Positions 44,420-53,882 of a DNA stretch of 64,000 bases are shown in pieces (the stretch's first letter is position 1; every line of letters begins with the position of its first letter). Origin of the DNA: UBA2821 sp902763335. GTDB taxonomy: Bacteria > Bacillota > Clostridia > Lachnospirales > Lachnospiraceae. The position numbers were made by a program, and so were the translations under genes. The notes below the pieces were generated by a model. It was not told the origin of the DNA, searched no databases, and was given only the letters and a program-made list of their open reading frames with translations. The stretch lies in the NCBI GenBank assembly GCA_052066835.1, contig JBQHRJ010000002.1; one strand, 5' to 3'.

Positions 44420-45202
44420 TTATATTACGTGTTTTTCTAATAATTTGCCCATGATATAATCAACTGCTTCATCTGTTTCAAGGGCAACTTTTTCTCCTGC
44501 GCCTTTTCTGACCTTATCAGATGCCTTAGCAATCTTTGTTGGAGAACCTGCAAGACCAAGATCTGAATCATCAACATCTTTAAGATCTTTTCTTCCCCAA
44601 ACTGTAATGTCAGCATCATAAGCATCAAAAATTCCACCCGGTGTCATATAACGTGGAACATTTAATTCTGAAAGAGCTGTTACAAGGCATGGCATCTTTG
44701 CTTTTAATATATGATGTCTGTCTTCATACTGACGATTTACGATTACGTAATCGCCTTCTACCTTAATATCCTGTGCATAAGAGATTACAGGAATTCCAAG
44801 ATGCTCTGAAATCTGTGGTCCAACCTGAGCTGTATCTCCATCAATAGCCTGACGACCTGTTATGATAAGATCATAATCAAGATTTCTGATTGCTCCTGCT
44901 ATTGTTGTAGATGTTGCCCATGTATCTGCTCCACCTAAAACTCTGTCTGTTACAAGGATTCCCTTGTCAGCACCCATAGCCATAGCTTCACGAAGAACTT
45001 CTTCAGCCTTTGGAAGACCCATTGTAACTACTGTAACTTCTGCACCATACTCATCTTTTAATCTAAGTGCTGCTTCAAGTCCTGCTTTATCATCCGGATT
45101 CATGATTGTTAACATTGCAGCTCTGTCAAGTGTACCATCAGGGTTGAACTTAACTCCGCCCTTAGTATCAGGTACCTGTTTAATACAAACAACGATTTTC
45201 AC
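44420..45202 (-). CDS. etfB: Electron transfer flavoprotein beta subunit
   Basis: 260 residues. MKIVVCIKQVPDTK start, VVTMGLPKAEEVLREAMAMGADKGILV and TGRQAIDGDTAQVGPQISEHL (the segment near the bifurcating FAD in Bcd-Etf complexes), and ALSELNVPRYMTPGGI. It pairs with EtfA; NADH donates electrons here. Spaced 39 bp from bcd and 16 bp from etfA. Confidence 0.97.
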   Translation of the reverse strand: MKIVVCIKQVPDTKGGVKFNPDGTLDRAAMLTIMNPDDKAGLEAALRLKDEYGAEVTVVTMGLPKAEEVLREAMAMGADKGILVTDRVLGGADTWATSTTIAGAIRNLDYDLIITGRQAIDGDTAQVGPQISEHLGIPVISYAQDIKVEGDYVIVNRQYEDRHHILKAKMPCLVTALSELNVPRYMTPGGIFDAYDADITVWGRKDLKDVDDSDLGLAGSPTKIAKASDKVRKGAGEKVALETDEAVDYIMGKLLEKHVI

Positions 45203-45241
45203 GGTATATTCACTCCTTAATCTTTTTTATTTAAATTTTAA

Positions 45242-46411
45242 TTATTTCAAGAGATTTCCTGAGATAACCATTCTCTGAACTTCACTTGTTCCTTCGTAAA
45301 TCTCAGTAATCTTAGCATCACGCATCATACGCTCTACATCGTATTCTCTTATGTAGCCGTATCCACCGTGTAACTGAACAGCCTTTGTTGTAACTTCCAT
45401 AGCAACCTCTGCTGCGTAAAGTTTAGCCATAGCTGCCTCTACTGAATAAGAAGTCTTATGGTCAGCCTGATACTGTGCCTTCTTCATAGCAGCCTTGTAT
45501 ACTAACATCTTAGCTGCTTCAATCTTTGTAGCCATGTCAGCAAGCAGGAACTGTGTATTCTGCTGTGCAGAAATTGAACGTCCAAACTGTTTTCTTTCTT
45601 TTGTATATTCTACTGTACGCTCTAAAGCACCTTCAGCGATACCAAGTGCCTGTGCAGCGATACCAATACGTCCACCATCAAGTGTATGCATTGCGATTGG
45701 GAAACCTTTTCCTCTTGCACCTAAAAGGTTATCCTTTGGAATTCTGCAGTCCTCAAATATTAACTCATATGTTGATGAACCACGGATACCCATCTTCTTC
45801 TCTTTTGTTCCGAATGAGAATCCAGGTGTTCCCTTCTCAACTATAAATGCTGAGAACTTCTTCTGCTTTCTTCCTCTCTTGTCTTCAACAATATCTGTGT
45901 AAGCAATGATAATGTAGATATCTGCAACTTTACCGTTTGTGATAAAGCATTTAGATCCGTTTAATACCCACTCATCTCCGTCTAATACAGCTTTTGTCTG
46001 AACACCCTGTGCATCTGTTCCTGCACCCGGCTCAGTAAGACCGAAAGCACCAAGCTTCTCGCCCTTAGCAAGTGGTACTAAATATTTTTCTTTCTGTGCA
46101 GGTGTACCATATGTCTGAATAGGATCAGCACAAAGTGATGTATGAGCTGATACAATAACACCTGTTGTAGCACAAACTTTTGAAAGCTCCTCAACACACA
46201 TTACATATGTTAAAGGATCACAACCCTGTCCACCGAACTCTTTCTCGATTGGAATACCCATGAAACCGTATTTCTGCATTTTAGCAACTGTCTCTGCAGG
46301 GAACTGCTCTGTTTCATCTGTTTCCTGTGCATAAGGTTTAACTTCTGTCTCAGCAAACTCTTTAAAAAGAGATCTTGCCATTTCATGTTTTTTACTTAAA
46401 GTGAAATCCAT
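45242..46411 (-). CDS. bcd: Butyryl-CoA dehydrogenase
   Basis: 389 residues, the normal acyl-CoA dehydrogenase size. FAD site segments FGLTEPGAGTDAQG and FITNGKVADIYIIIAYTD; substrate-side Glu at about 373 in IYEGTSEVQRMVIS; ALGIAEGALERTVEYTKERKQFG is the short-chain acyl-CoA dehydrogenase signature. It reduces crotonyl-CoA to butyryl-CoA with electrons from EtfAB. In the butyrate operon, 38 bp after hbd. Confidence 0.97.
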   Translation of the reverse strand: MDFTLSKKHEMARSLFKEFAETEVKPYAQETDETEQFPAETVAKMQKYGFMGIPIEKEFGGQGCDPLTYVMCVEELSKVCATTGVIVSAHTSLCADPIQTYGTPAQKEKYLVPLAKGEKLGAFGLTEPGAGTDAQGVQTKAVLDGDEWVLNGSKCFITNGKVADIYIIIAYTDIVEDKRGRKQKKFSAFIVEKGTPGFSFGTKEKKMGIRGSSTYELIFEDCRIPKDNLLGARGKGFPIAMHTLDGGRIGIAAQALGIAEGALERTVEYTKERKQFGRSISAQQNTQFLLADMATKIEAAKMLVYKAAMKKAQYQADHKTSYSVEAAMAKLYAAEVAMEVTTKAVQLHGGYGYIREYDVERMMRDAKITEIYEGTSEVQRMVISGNLLK

Positions 46412-46449
46412 TTTTTAATCTCCTCCTACAAAAATTGTTATGCCCTGAA

Positions 46450-47322
46450 TTACTGAGCATCTACTGGTGTCTTTGTACGATCGGCATTGTATACATAGAA
46501 TCCTTTGCCGCTCTTGCATCCAAGATTACCACCACGAACCATCTTACGAATCAATGGGCAAGCACGGTACTTGCTGTCACCTGTCTCATTGTAAAGTACA
46601 TCCATGATTGCAAGACAGATATCTAAACCGATGAAATCACCTAACTCAAGTGGTCCCATTGGATGGTTAGCACCAAGCTTCATAGCTGCATCGATACCTG
46701 CAATGTCAGAAACACCTTCCATCTTGATAAATGCTGCTTCATTAATCATAGGAATTAAGATACGGTTTACAACAAATCCTGCTGCTTCATTTACCTGTAC
46801 AGGTGTCTTTCCGATTTCTTCTGCAATCTTAACAATCTTAGCAACTGTCTCATCAGGTGTATTAACGCCTGCGATTACCTCTACTAATTTCATACGATCA
46901 GCAGGGTTGAAGAAATGCATACCAATCATAGGACGTGTAAGACCATTACCAATCTCTGTAATTGAAAGGCTTGATGTGTTAGAAGCGAAAATACACTCAG
47001 GCTTAGCAATCTTATCTAACTCAGCAAATGTTGTCTTCTTAACGTTCATATCTTCGAATGCTGCCTCTACGATTAAATCACAATCAGCACAAAGATCTTC
47101 TTTAAGACCAGGAGTGATGCTGTTAAGTATTCCATCTACCTTATCCTGTGTCATTTTGCCTTTTTCAACAAGTCTTGCATATCCTTTTGCAATCTTGTCC
47201 TTACCGCCTTCAGCCCACTCCTGCTTGATATCGCAAAGAGCTACTTCATATCCGTCTACCTGAGCAAATGCTTTAGCAATGCCCTGTCCCATTGTTCCGG
47301 CTCCAATAATACCTACCTTCAT
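46450..47322 (-). CDS. hbd: 3-Hydroxybutyryl-CoA dehydrogenase
   Basis: 290 residues. N-terminal NAD(P) fold GIIGAGTMGQGIAKAFAQ, central catalytic His in MHFFNPADRMKLVEVI, and GFVVNRILIPMINEA. It reduces acetoacetyl-CoA to 3-hydroxybutyryl-CoA. Third gene of the butyrate operon. Confidence 0.97.
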   Translation of the reverse strand: MKVGIIGAGTMGQGIAKAFAQVDGYEVALCDIKQEWAEGGKDKIAKGYARLVEKGKMTQDKVDGILNSITPGLKEDLCADCDLIVEAAFEDMNVKKTTFAELDKIAKPECIFASNTSSLSITEIGNGLTRPMIGMHFFNPADRMKLVEVIAGVNTPDETVAKIVKIAEEIGKTPVQVNEAAGFVVNRILIPMINEAAFIKMEGVSDIAGIDAAMKLGANHPMGPLELGDFIGLDICLAIMDVLYNETGDSKYRACPLIRKMVRGGNLGCKSGKGFYVYNADRTKTPVDAQ

Positions 47323-47365
47323 TTTAGTCCTCCTATAAATATATATTTATTATTTTTTTACGTGA

Positions 47366-48157
47366 TTATTTGTTCTGGAAAGGAACTACTTTTAATTTCT
47401 TCTCTTTATCTTTCTCAAGGAAGTTACCCATTCCAGCTTTCTGATCTTCTGTCTCGAAGCAGTCACCGAATAATTTCTCTTCGATAACGATTGCCTGATC
47501 CATATCTACCTGTAAACCATCATTGATAGCTTTTTTGCAGTTACGAACTGCTATAGGTGCATTCTTAGCTATTGTAGAAGCAAGCTTCTTAGCTGCATCC
47601 ATAAGTTCTTCCTGTGTATATACGGCATTTACAAGTCCGATTCTGTAAGCTTCATCAGCTTTGATATTTCTTGCTGTATATATCATCTGTTTAGCCATTC
47701 CGACACCAACGACTCTTGCAAGTCTCTGTGTTCCACCAAATCCAGGTGTGATTCCAAGACCTACTTCAGGCTGTCCGAATACTGCATTATCAGAACAGAT
47801 TCTGATATCACAGCTCATTGATATCTCGCATCCACCGCCAAGTGCGAATCCGTTTACTGCTGCTATTACAGGAATAGGAAATGTCTCAATCTTACGGAAA
47901 ACATCATTTCCCTTTTTACCGAAAGCTTCACCTTCAGCCTTTGTAAGTGTGCTCATCTCACCTATATCTGCTCCGGCTACAAATGATTTCTCACCTGCTC
48001 CTGTAAGAATAAGTGCTCTGATTTCATTTACATCAACTGCATCAAATGTTTTGTCAAGCTCTTCAAGAACTGCACTGTTTAATGCATTTAAAGCCTTAGG
48101 ACGATTAATTGTAATGATTCCAACCTGTCCTTCTACTTCATATGTTACAAATTCCAT
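47366..48157 (-). CDS. crt: 3-Hydroxybutyryl-CoA dehydratase (crotonase)
   Basis: 263 residues from the second of two adjacent ATG codons (AAGGAG seven bases ahead); the first lies three bases upstream. Enoyl-CoA hydratase signatures: oxyanion-hole AGADIGEM, and IAAVNGFALGGGCEISMSCDIRI with FGQPEVGLGITPGFGGTQRL carrying the two catalytic glutamates. It converts 3-hydroxybutyryl-CoA to crotonyl-CoA. Between thl and crt a hairpin may tune the mRNA ratio. Confidence 0.96.
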   Translation of the reverse strand: MEFVTYEVEGQVGIITINRPKALNALNSAVLEELDKTFDAVDVNEIRALILTGAGEKSFVAGADIGEMSTLTKAEGEAFGKKGNDVFRKIETFPIPVIAAVNGFALGGGCEISMSCDIRICSDNAVFGQPEVGLGITPGFGGTQRLARVVGVGMAKQMIYTARNIKADEAYRIGLVNAVYTQEELMDAAKKLASTIAKNAPIAVRNCKKAINDGLQVDMDQAIVIEEKLFGDCFETEDQKAGMGNFLEKDKEKKLKVVPFQNK

Positions 48158-48193
48158 CATGTTTCTCCTTCCAAATGTTTATTTAAGCAAAAC

Positions 48194-48225
48194 TGCACAT
48201 CACCCACAAACATGTGAGTGATGCA
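48194..48225 (-). promoter_or_regulatory. Intercistronic hairpin between thl and crt
   Basis: TGCATCACTCACATG with TGTGGGTGATGTGCA, followed by GTTTTGC rather than a clean T run. Read as an attenuator or mRNA-stabilising hairpin within the operon, not a full stop. Confidence 0.55.
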
Positions 48226-48237
48226 CAATCTGAATAA

Positions 48238-49422
48238 TTAGTCTCTTTCAACGATTGTTGAGCAGCCCATTCCACCACCGATACAAAGTGTTGCAAGACC
48301 CTTCTTAGCGTCTCTCTTCTGCATCTCGTGTAATAATGTAACAAGGATACGGCATCCTGAAGCTCCAACCGGATGTCCGAGTGCGATAGCTCCACCGTTT
48401 ACGTTTAACTTGCTAAGGTCAAATCCAAGATCTTTTCCTACTGCTACTGACTGTGCAGCGAATGCCTCATTTGCCTCGATAAGATCCATATCATCTACTG
48501 TAAGACCAGTCTTAGCTAATACTTTCTTTGTTGATGCAACAGGTCCTACACCCATGATTGAAGGATCAACTCCGCCAAGTGCTCCTGCTACAAATGTTGC
48601 CATAGGCTTAACACCTAATTCTTTAGCTTTCTCTTCGCTCATAACAACGATAGCTGCAGCTCCGTCATTAATACCAGAAGCGTTACCTGCTGTAACAACT
48701 CCGCCTTCTTTTCCACTACAGCATTTTAATTTGCTGAGTGACTCTGCTGTTGTACCAGGACGTGGGCCTTCATCTGTATCAAATACAACTGTACCCTTCT
48801 TTGTCTTAATCTCAACAGGAACGATTTCATCTTTGAATTTACCAGCTGCAATAGCTGCTTCACATTTCTGCTGGCTGTTTGCTGCGAACTCATCTAATTC
48901 TTCTCTTGTAAGTCCCCACTGATCAGCTACATTCTCTGCTGTAATCATCATATGGTAGTTGTTGAAAGCATCCCATAATGCATCATTTACCATAGTATCA
49001 ATTAATTTGCCATTGTTCATTCTGTAACCAAAACGTCCCTGCATCATAGCATATGGTGCCATAGACATGTTTTCCATACCACCTGCAACAACGATATCAG
49101 CATCTCCTGCCTGAATCATCTGAGCTGCCATGTTTACACAGTTAAGACCTGAACCACATACAACGTTTACTGTAACAGCCGGTGTCTCGATAGGTAAACC
49201 AGCTTTAATAGATGCCTGACGTGCAACGTTCTGTCCTAAACCTGCCTGGATAACACATCCCATATATACATGATCAACCTGATCTGCCGGTACGCCTGCT
49301 CTGTTTAATGCTTCTTTAATAACAATTGAACCAAGTACTGGTGCCGGTGTTGTGCTTAATCCTCCACCCATTTTACCGATTGCTGTACGACAAGCGCCTG
49401 CTAAAACTACTTTTTTTGACAT
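48238..49422 (-). CDS. thl: Acetyl-CoA acetyltransferase (thiolase)
   Basis: 394 residues. Active-site Cys89 in VNVVCGSGLNCVN, GGMENMSMAPY, NEAFAAQ, the base His in GGAIALGHPVGASG and the second Cys in LCIGGGMG. It condenses two acetyl-CoA to acetoacetyl-CoA, the first butyrate step. GGAGG stands before ATG. First gene of the operon; 63 bp separate it from coaD upstream. No clear -35/-10 pair was found in that gap, so read-through from coaD is possible. Confidence 0.97.
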   Translation of the reverse strand: MSKKVVLAGACRTAIGKMGGGLSTTPAPVLGSIVIKEALNRAGVPADQVDHVYMGCVIQAGLGQNVARQASIKAGLPIETPAVTVNVVCGSGLNCVNMAAQMIQAGDADIVVAGGMENMSMAPYAMMQGRFGYRMNNGKLIDTMVNDALWDAFNNYHMMITAENVADQWGLTREELDEFAANSQQKCEAAIAAGKFKDEIVPVEIKTKKGTVVFDTDEGPRPGTTAESLSKLKCCSGKEGGVVTAGNASGINDGAAAIVVMSEEKAKELGVKPMATFVAGALGGVDPSIMGVGPVASTKKVLAKTGLTVDDMDLIEANEAFAAQSVAVGKDLGFDLSKLNVNGGAIALGHPVGASGCRILVTLLHEMQKRDAKKGLATLCIGGGMGCSTIVERD

Positions 49423-49485
49423 AAAAAATTTCCTCCTTAATAAAAAATGTATTATGTTATGCTATATGATAGCCTGCATACCCAA

Positions 49486-49974
49486 TTAATTATGTGCTCC
49501 TGCATATTTGCTTTTAAGCATTTTTTCAACATTAGGCGGCACAAATCCCGATATGTCTCCACCATAAAATGCTACTTCTTTTACAATGGTAGAACTCAGA
49601 AAAGCATACTCAAGACTTGTTGTAAAAAACATTGTGTCAATCTGGGGCATGATGCTGTGATTTGTCTGTGCAATCTGCATCTCGCTCTCAAAATCCGTAA
49701 CTGCTCTCAGACCTCTTATAATAAGATTCGCATCATTCTGTCTTGCAAAATCTACTGTAAGTCCTTCAAAGCTTAGTGCCTTGACATTCTTAAGTTCCTT
49801 AGTGGCTTCACGTATCATCTCAAGCCTTTCTTCCATAGTAAATGTAGGATTCTTCTTATTATTAATAAGCACTCCTATAATAAGTTCATCCACTACTCTT
49901 GAGGAACGTTCGATAATATCTAAATGTCCTAATGTAACAGGATCAAAACTTCCCGGATAAATAGCCCTGGTCAT
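49486..49974 (-). CDS. coaD: Phosphopantetheine adenylyltransferase
   Basis: 162 residues. YPGSFDPVTLGHLDII with the T/HxGH nucleotidyltransferase motif, RGLRAVTDFESEMQIAQTN, and FLSSTIVKEVAFYGGDISGFVP (SST-K motif). It makes dephospho-CoA from phosphopantetheine and ATP, the penultimate CoA step. It stands directly before the CoA-dependent butyrate operon on the same strand. Confidence 0.97.
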   Translation of the reverse strand: MTRAIYPGSFDPVTLGHLDIIERSSRVVDELIIGVLINNKKNPTFTMEERLEMIREATKELKNVKALSFEGLTVDFARQNDANLIIRGLRAVTDFESEMQIAQTNHSIMPQIDTMFFTTSLEYAFLSSTIVKEVAFYGGDISGFVPPNVEKMLKSKYAGAHN

Positions 49975-50093
49975 AAATTACCTCTTTTCATCCTTTTGTT
50001 TATCCTAAAAAATATCACAATCTAATAATAACATTTTTATTTGAAATCGTCAAATATTTATCAATCTTTTTAAGGTTTTTTTATAAATACATG

Positions 50094-50155
50094 AAATAAC
50101 CGTCCCACATGTCTATCTTAAATTAATCCAACATATGAAACGGTTATCTTTTTAG
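50094..50155 (-). terminator. Long hairpin after the secreted-protein gene
   Basis: GATAACCGT and ACGGTTATTTC arms with an additional inner CATATG/CATGTG pairing; T content after the stem is modest on the minus strand, CTTTTTAG on the plus. Confidence 0.55.
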
Positions 50156-50181
50156 TTAAACTTACTATATAATTATTTATC

Positions 50182-51246
50182 CTATGGCATTACACCTGCT
50201 GCAACCTTTTTAATATTAATACTCTCTATGGTATCATTGTCTGCCTTTGACATTCCGATTAAGACCATATATCCCTTTACATTCGCTGTAACATCACAAT
50301 CATAATTGTAATTTGTCAGTGTTATTGTGAGCTTTTCTTTTCCGTCAGCTATGTTACTTCTGCTTGTTTTAACCGGAATTAAAGGTAAAGGATTATCTTC
50401 TATATTTTTAATTACCAGGACATTTTTCTTAAAATATTTCTTATCGTATGAATTTAAAATATTTTTTACTGTCTCATTTTCTATGCCTGCTATAATCTCT
50501 TTCATCTGACTATAACTCGTAACTGTTTGTTCTTTTATATCAGAAACATTAAAAGGATAATCATAACACGCTACATTTACATCACCTGTTTTCACATCAC
50601 TTCTTCCGCATCTGTAATAGTCTCTTTTCTTTGCATTTTTGATAATATTAGAAGGAACCTTAACCTTTGTATCAAGTTCTATTATAAGTGTAACTTTTCC
50701 TGCACCAGTTCCGCTCACTGCTCCCATTATTTTATAATCTTTTGCTCTGAGATAATATTTGATATCTGTTCCACCCTTACTCTTTGTAGATAACACTAAA
50801 CATTTCACACCCTGAAACTTCTTATATCCATCCACTTTGTTTCCACTGTACGAAGTCTGAATCATATTGCTATAATTAATTCCACTTTGCTGACCGGCAG
50901 TCTTTGTATAACACCACTCTTTATTAGAAATATCATACCAATACATTTTCTTTCCTTTATAATACATCTTAGTATCCCCGATAATTGTGCTGTCTTTGTA
51001 AACAGTATTATCGTTTTTATTCATAGCTACAGTGCTTATGTAATTGTTATTTTTCACATTTCCAAAATATCCACTAATTGTTATGTATTGTGCCTTATCA
51101 AATTGCTTAACAATCTTATCCGCAACTTTAGATGCTGATATGTCTTTAGCAGCTGTGGAAGCATGCACAGTAGCTGCTGTAACCAAAGATATTAATGCAC
51201 ACAAACCCACTAAAACACCCGCTTTAAATTTTCTTTTAATATTCAT
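50182..51246 (-). CDS. Secreted protein with PrcB-like C-terminus
   Basis: 354 residues from ATG at 51246 (AAGGAGG eight bases ahead); the longer frame overlaps the protease end and lacks a site. Signal peptide to about residue 31 (VHAS). The middle (about 50-190) has a LolA/LppX-like beta pattern with YYKGKKMYWYD. The end (about 260-350; YFKKNVLVIKN, KLTITLTNYN, ANVKGYMVLIGMSKAD) resembles PrcB protease-complex subunits (inference). It starts 20 bp after the subtilase gene, so a protease partner or substrate role is plausible. Confidence 0.65.
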   Translation of the reverse strand: MNIKRKFKAGVLVGLCALISLVTAATVHASTAAKDISASKVADKIVKQFDKAQYITISGYFGNVKNNNYISTVAMNKNDNTVYKDSTIIGDTKMYYKGKKMYWYDISNKEWCYTKTAGQQSGINYSNMIQTSYSGNKVDGYKKFQGVKCLVLSTKSKGGTDIKYYLRAKDYKIMGAVSGTGAGKVTLIIELDTKVKVPSNIIKNAKKRDYYRCGRSDVKTGDVNVACYDYPFNVSDIKEQTVTSYSQMKEIIAGIENETVKNILNSYDKKYFKKNVLVIKNIEDNPLPLIPVKTSRSNIADGKEKLTITLTNYNYDCDVTANVKGYMVLIGMSKADNDTIESINIKKVAAGVMP

Positions 51247-51266
51247 ATTGAAAACCTCCTTATAAT

Positions 51267-53234
51267 TCACCTTGCTATACATGATATAACATCTGAATAT
51301 TCTCCATATTTTCTTGACTCACCATACTTGTTCCAACATCTAATCTTATAATAATATCTCGTACCTGATACAAGATTTTTATCATTAAAACTTATTGTAT
51401 CACTAGATGTAATCTGAACATTTTTAATCTTTTCATACGTTCCATCCTCGCTTGTTGATCTATAAAGCGATATATACTCTTCATTCGCTATCCTGCTATA
51501 TTTCATTGAAACAACACCTTCAACATCAGATTTTATAGCAGAAATCTGCGGTATAACGCCCTTATAGCTCTCATATACTGCCATTTGTGCTGCTAAGCCC
51601 AAATTCACTTTTCCCCACCCCGTAAGCGTATCTTTTCCTTTAGTCTCCAAATCAGTAGCTGTATCTTTCAATACTCTTCGTATATCATTTGGAGACAAGT
51701 CAGGAACAATACCCTTTATAATTGCTACTGCTGATGATACAAGCGGTGCTGCATAAGACGTTCCACCCCTTTCGTCAATGACATATTGATTATTAGGTGC
51801 ACACGTAAGAATATTGCTTCCCGGTGCAGACAAAAACTTTTTCTCCCCATAATTTGAACTTTCTGTTTTTTTATCATTCTCATCTAATCCTATTACAGAC
51901 ACAACTCCATAATAATCCGATGGATAACTAGGGCTTTCTTCATCACTTACATATCCATTTCCTGCTGCCGCAACAACAACTATACCTGTTTTCTTTATAT
52001 CTCTTAAAAGTCTTTCCAATGTTTCATCATATGTTGTTCCTGACAAGCTCATATTAATAACATCAGCACCTTTAGCAACTGCATACTCTAAAGCTTTTAT
52101 TTCATCTGGTATATAAAAATATGCATCCATAGTTTCTGTTGGACCATATGTAAATCCAGCCTGTATAGCTATGATATTTACGCCATATCCATTTTCGCTA
52201 TACGCATTTCCCACTGCACCAGCTATTCCTTTACCATTATTAGTTTTTGCAGATATAATCCCCGAAACTATTGTTCCATGCCAAGCCACATATGTTTGCT
52301 CCTTATCCGCAAGTAATACTGGCTCTGTTCCTGTTATATCTACTGATAATCTTTTAGATATCTTTCCCTCTAAATCTTCATGTTTCATATCAATTCCTGA
52401 ATCAATAACTGCTACTCTAACTTTTGAACATTCATTAGCATTTTCTAATGTTTCCCAAGCCGTTTTTGCATTTACACTATCAAGATACCATTGTTGTGAC
52501 GAATATAAATCATCACTAATATCACCTGTTCCACACATTGTTTCTATGTAATTTCTTGATGCAACATCAACACAGTCCAATGCCAAATACTCCTCAATAG
52601 CCTTTTCAGTTGTCTCATCTTTTCCAAGATTTACTATAGCAATTTTTGTTTTTCTTTCATCAAAAAACTTCCTAATTCTGTCTTGTTTTTCTTTGGGTAA
52701 TTCTTCATCAATTTCATATTTACCCGTAATCACTTCCCCTCCATCCGACATATCATCCATTATATTTGTTATATCAGTATCACTTAATGTTGAATCAAAC
52801 TCCACTAATATACTGTCTGATGAATATCCTAATTTTTCCGCATTTCTACGTTCATAAGCTGCTTCTTCATAATCTTTCAAAATATCATCAGCAGCATCAT
52901 CAATTTCGCCAGTAAACTCTTCTATTTTTTCTGATACACAACCGTCATCATCATAATATGTATCAAGCACATTGCAGACAGCATCAATAAACTTTTCCTT
53001 GTCCTCTATCTTGTTGATTAACCTCGCTGCATCACTACCTTTTTCCTGATTTATCGCATCATTTATTAAGTCATTTTTATCAAAATATAAATTTTCTTCA
53101 TGCTCTTCTCTTAATGACATCACCACCTCATCATCTGTATTTACACCATTATTTTTCATTAACTGCATACTAGATGGCACAAACATATTGGTTGTAAAAG
53201 TTGCACAAAGCAACATAGATAATAATTTTTTCAT
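51267..53234 (-). CDS. Secreted subtilisin-like serine protease (S8)
   Basis: 655 residues. Signal-type N-terminus (MKKLLSMLLCATFTTNMF), an acidic prodomain (about 35-230) including SILVEFDSTLSDTDITNIM like an inhibitor-I9 fold, the S8 catalytic domain with Asp in VAVIDSGIDMKHEDLEG, His in AWHGTIVSGIIS and Ser in GGTSYAAPLVSSAVAII, and a C-terminal fibronectin-type domain (about 565-655). No membrane anchor. An exported endopeptidase, self-activated by prodomain cleavage. GGAG precedes ATG. Co-transcribed with the PrcB-like secreted protein. Confidence 0.93.
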   Translation of the reverse strand: MKKLLSMLLCATFTTNMFVPSSMQLMKNNGVNTDDEVVMSLREEHEENLYFDKNDLINDAINQEKGSDAARLINKIEDKEKFIDAVCNVLDTYYDDDGCVSEKIEEFTGEIDDAADDILKDYEEAAYERRNAEKLGYSSDSILVEFDSTLSDTDITNIMDDMSDGGEVITGKYEIDEELPKEKQDRIRKFFDERKTKIAIVNLGKDETTEKAIEEYLALDCVDVASRNYIETMCGTGDISDDLYSSQQWYLDSVNAKTAWETLENANECSKVRVAVIDSGIDMKHEDLEGKISKRLSVDITGTEPVLLADKEQTYVAWHGTIVSGIISAKTNNGKGIAGAVGNAYSENGYGVNIIAIQAGFTYGPTETMDAYFYIPDEIKALEYAVAKGADVINMSLSGTTYDETLERLLRDIKKTGIVVVAAAGNGYVSDEESPSYPSDYYGVVSVIGLDENDKKTESSNYGEKKFLSAPGSNILTCAPNNQYVIDERGGTSYAAPLVSSAVAIIKGIVPDLSPNDIRRVLKDTATDLETKGKDTLTGWGKVNLGLAAQMAVYESYKGVIPQISAIKSDVEGVVSMKYSRIANEEYISLYRSTSEDGTYEKIKNVQITSSDTISFNDKNLVSGTRYYYKIRCWNKYGESRKYGEYSDVISCIAR

Positions 53235-53269
53235 ACCTCTTTCTCCTTCCTCATAATACTTTGCCTCTT

Positions 53270-53308
53270 TTAATACTGGTTAGCCTTCGTAGATGAATTA
53301 TATTTCAT
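53270..53308 (-). CDS. Possible 12-codon leader ORF before the protease
   Basis: MKYNSSTKANQY with AAGGAGG 12-13 bases ahead (longer than ideal), ending 36 bases before the protease start. It could be a leader peptide or a chance ORF in the untranslated region. Confidence 0.2.
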   Translation of the reverse strand: MKYNSSTKANQY

Positions 53309-53797
53309 CAGTTGTATTTTCCTCCTTCTGTAATTATTTTACAATATACTTAATTAATTTTCAATGTAAATATTATAATTTCGTGTGTTTTATTTCAATT
53401 TATTTATGGCAAACAGCTGTTTCGCAACTATTCGCATGTTTACATGTTGAGGCCTTAACTTGTTTTATTTAGCTGTAAGCCAGTCGCATTTTAATATAGT
53501 GTTTTAATTTATACTAATATTGTATTTCAATTTACTACATATTTATAGAACAATTTGTTTTTTGCTATTGTGATAATATAAGAAAATCAGCAAAATAAGA
53601 GCATGAGAAATATATAAACTTTTATGTATAATATAAAAAAACTGTTTACGAAATGTTTTATATACTTTACGTCAAATCACTTTGCACCATCCAAAGCTTA
53701 ATAGCTATAAAATACCAATTTATTAATGATACCAGGTTCATCTGAACATGTACATTTCCGAGATTGAACCCTCAAATACTTTTGAAAAAGTCAATTC
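53309..53797. other. Gene-free A/T-rich interval
   Basis: About 490 bp between the protease leader and the CoA-transferase promoter. No ORF with a ribosome site, no tRNA and no clear hairpin with T run; only a small palindrome AACAGCTGTT at about 53411. It must contain the protease promoter, but I could not single one out. Confidence 0.5.
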
Positions 53798-53826
53798 TTG
53801 ACCTTCCATATCTTTAATGATAAAAT
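53798..53826 (+). promoter_or_regulatory. Promoter of the butyryl-CoA:acetate CoA-transferase gene
   Basis: TTGACC, 17 bp, TAAAAT, about 57 bp before ATG. Confidence 0.7.
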
Positions 53827-53882
53827 AGCATCTGATATATAATACAATTTTTTATAAACCGTTTCAGAAATGGAGGATTAAA

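Noticed and set aside
53309..53797. A decayed gene in the gap before but
   Set aside because: No frame shows recognisable protein similarity and the base composition is uniformly A/T-rich; left as unassigned.
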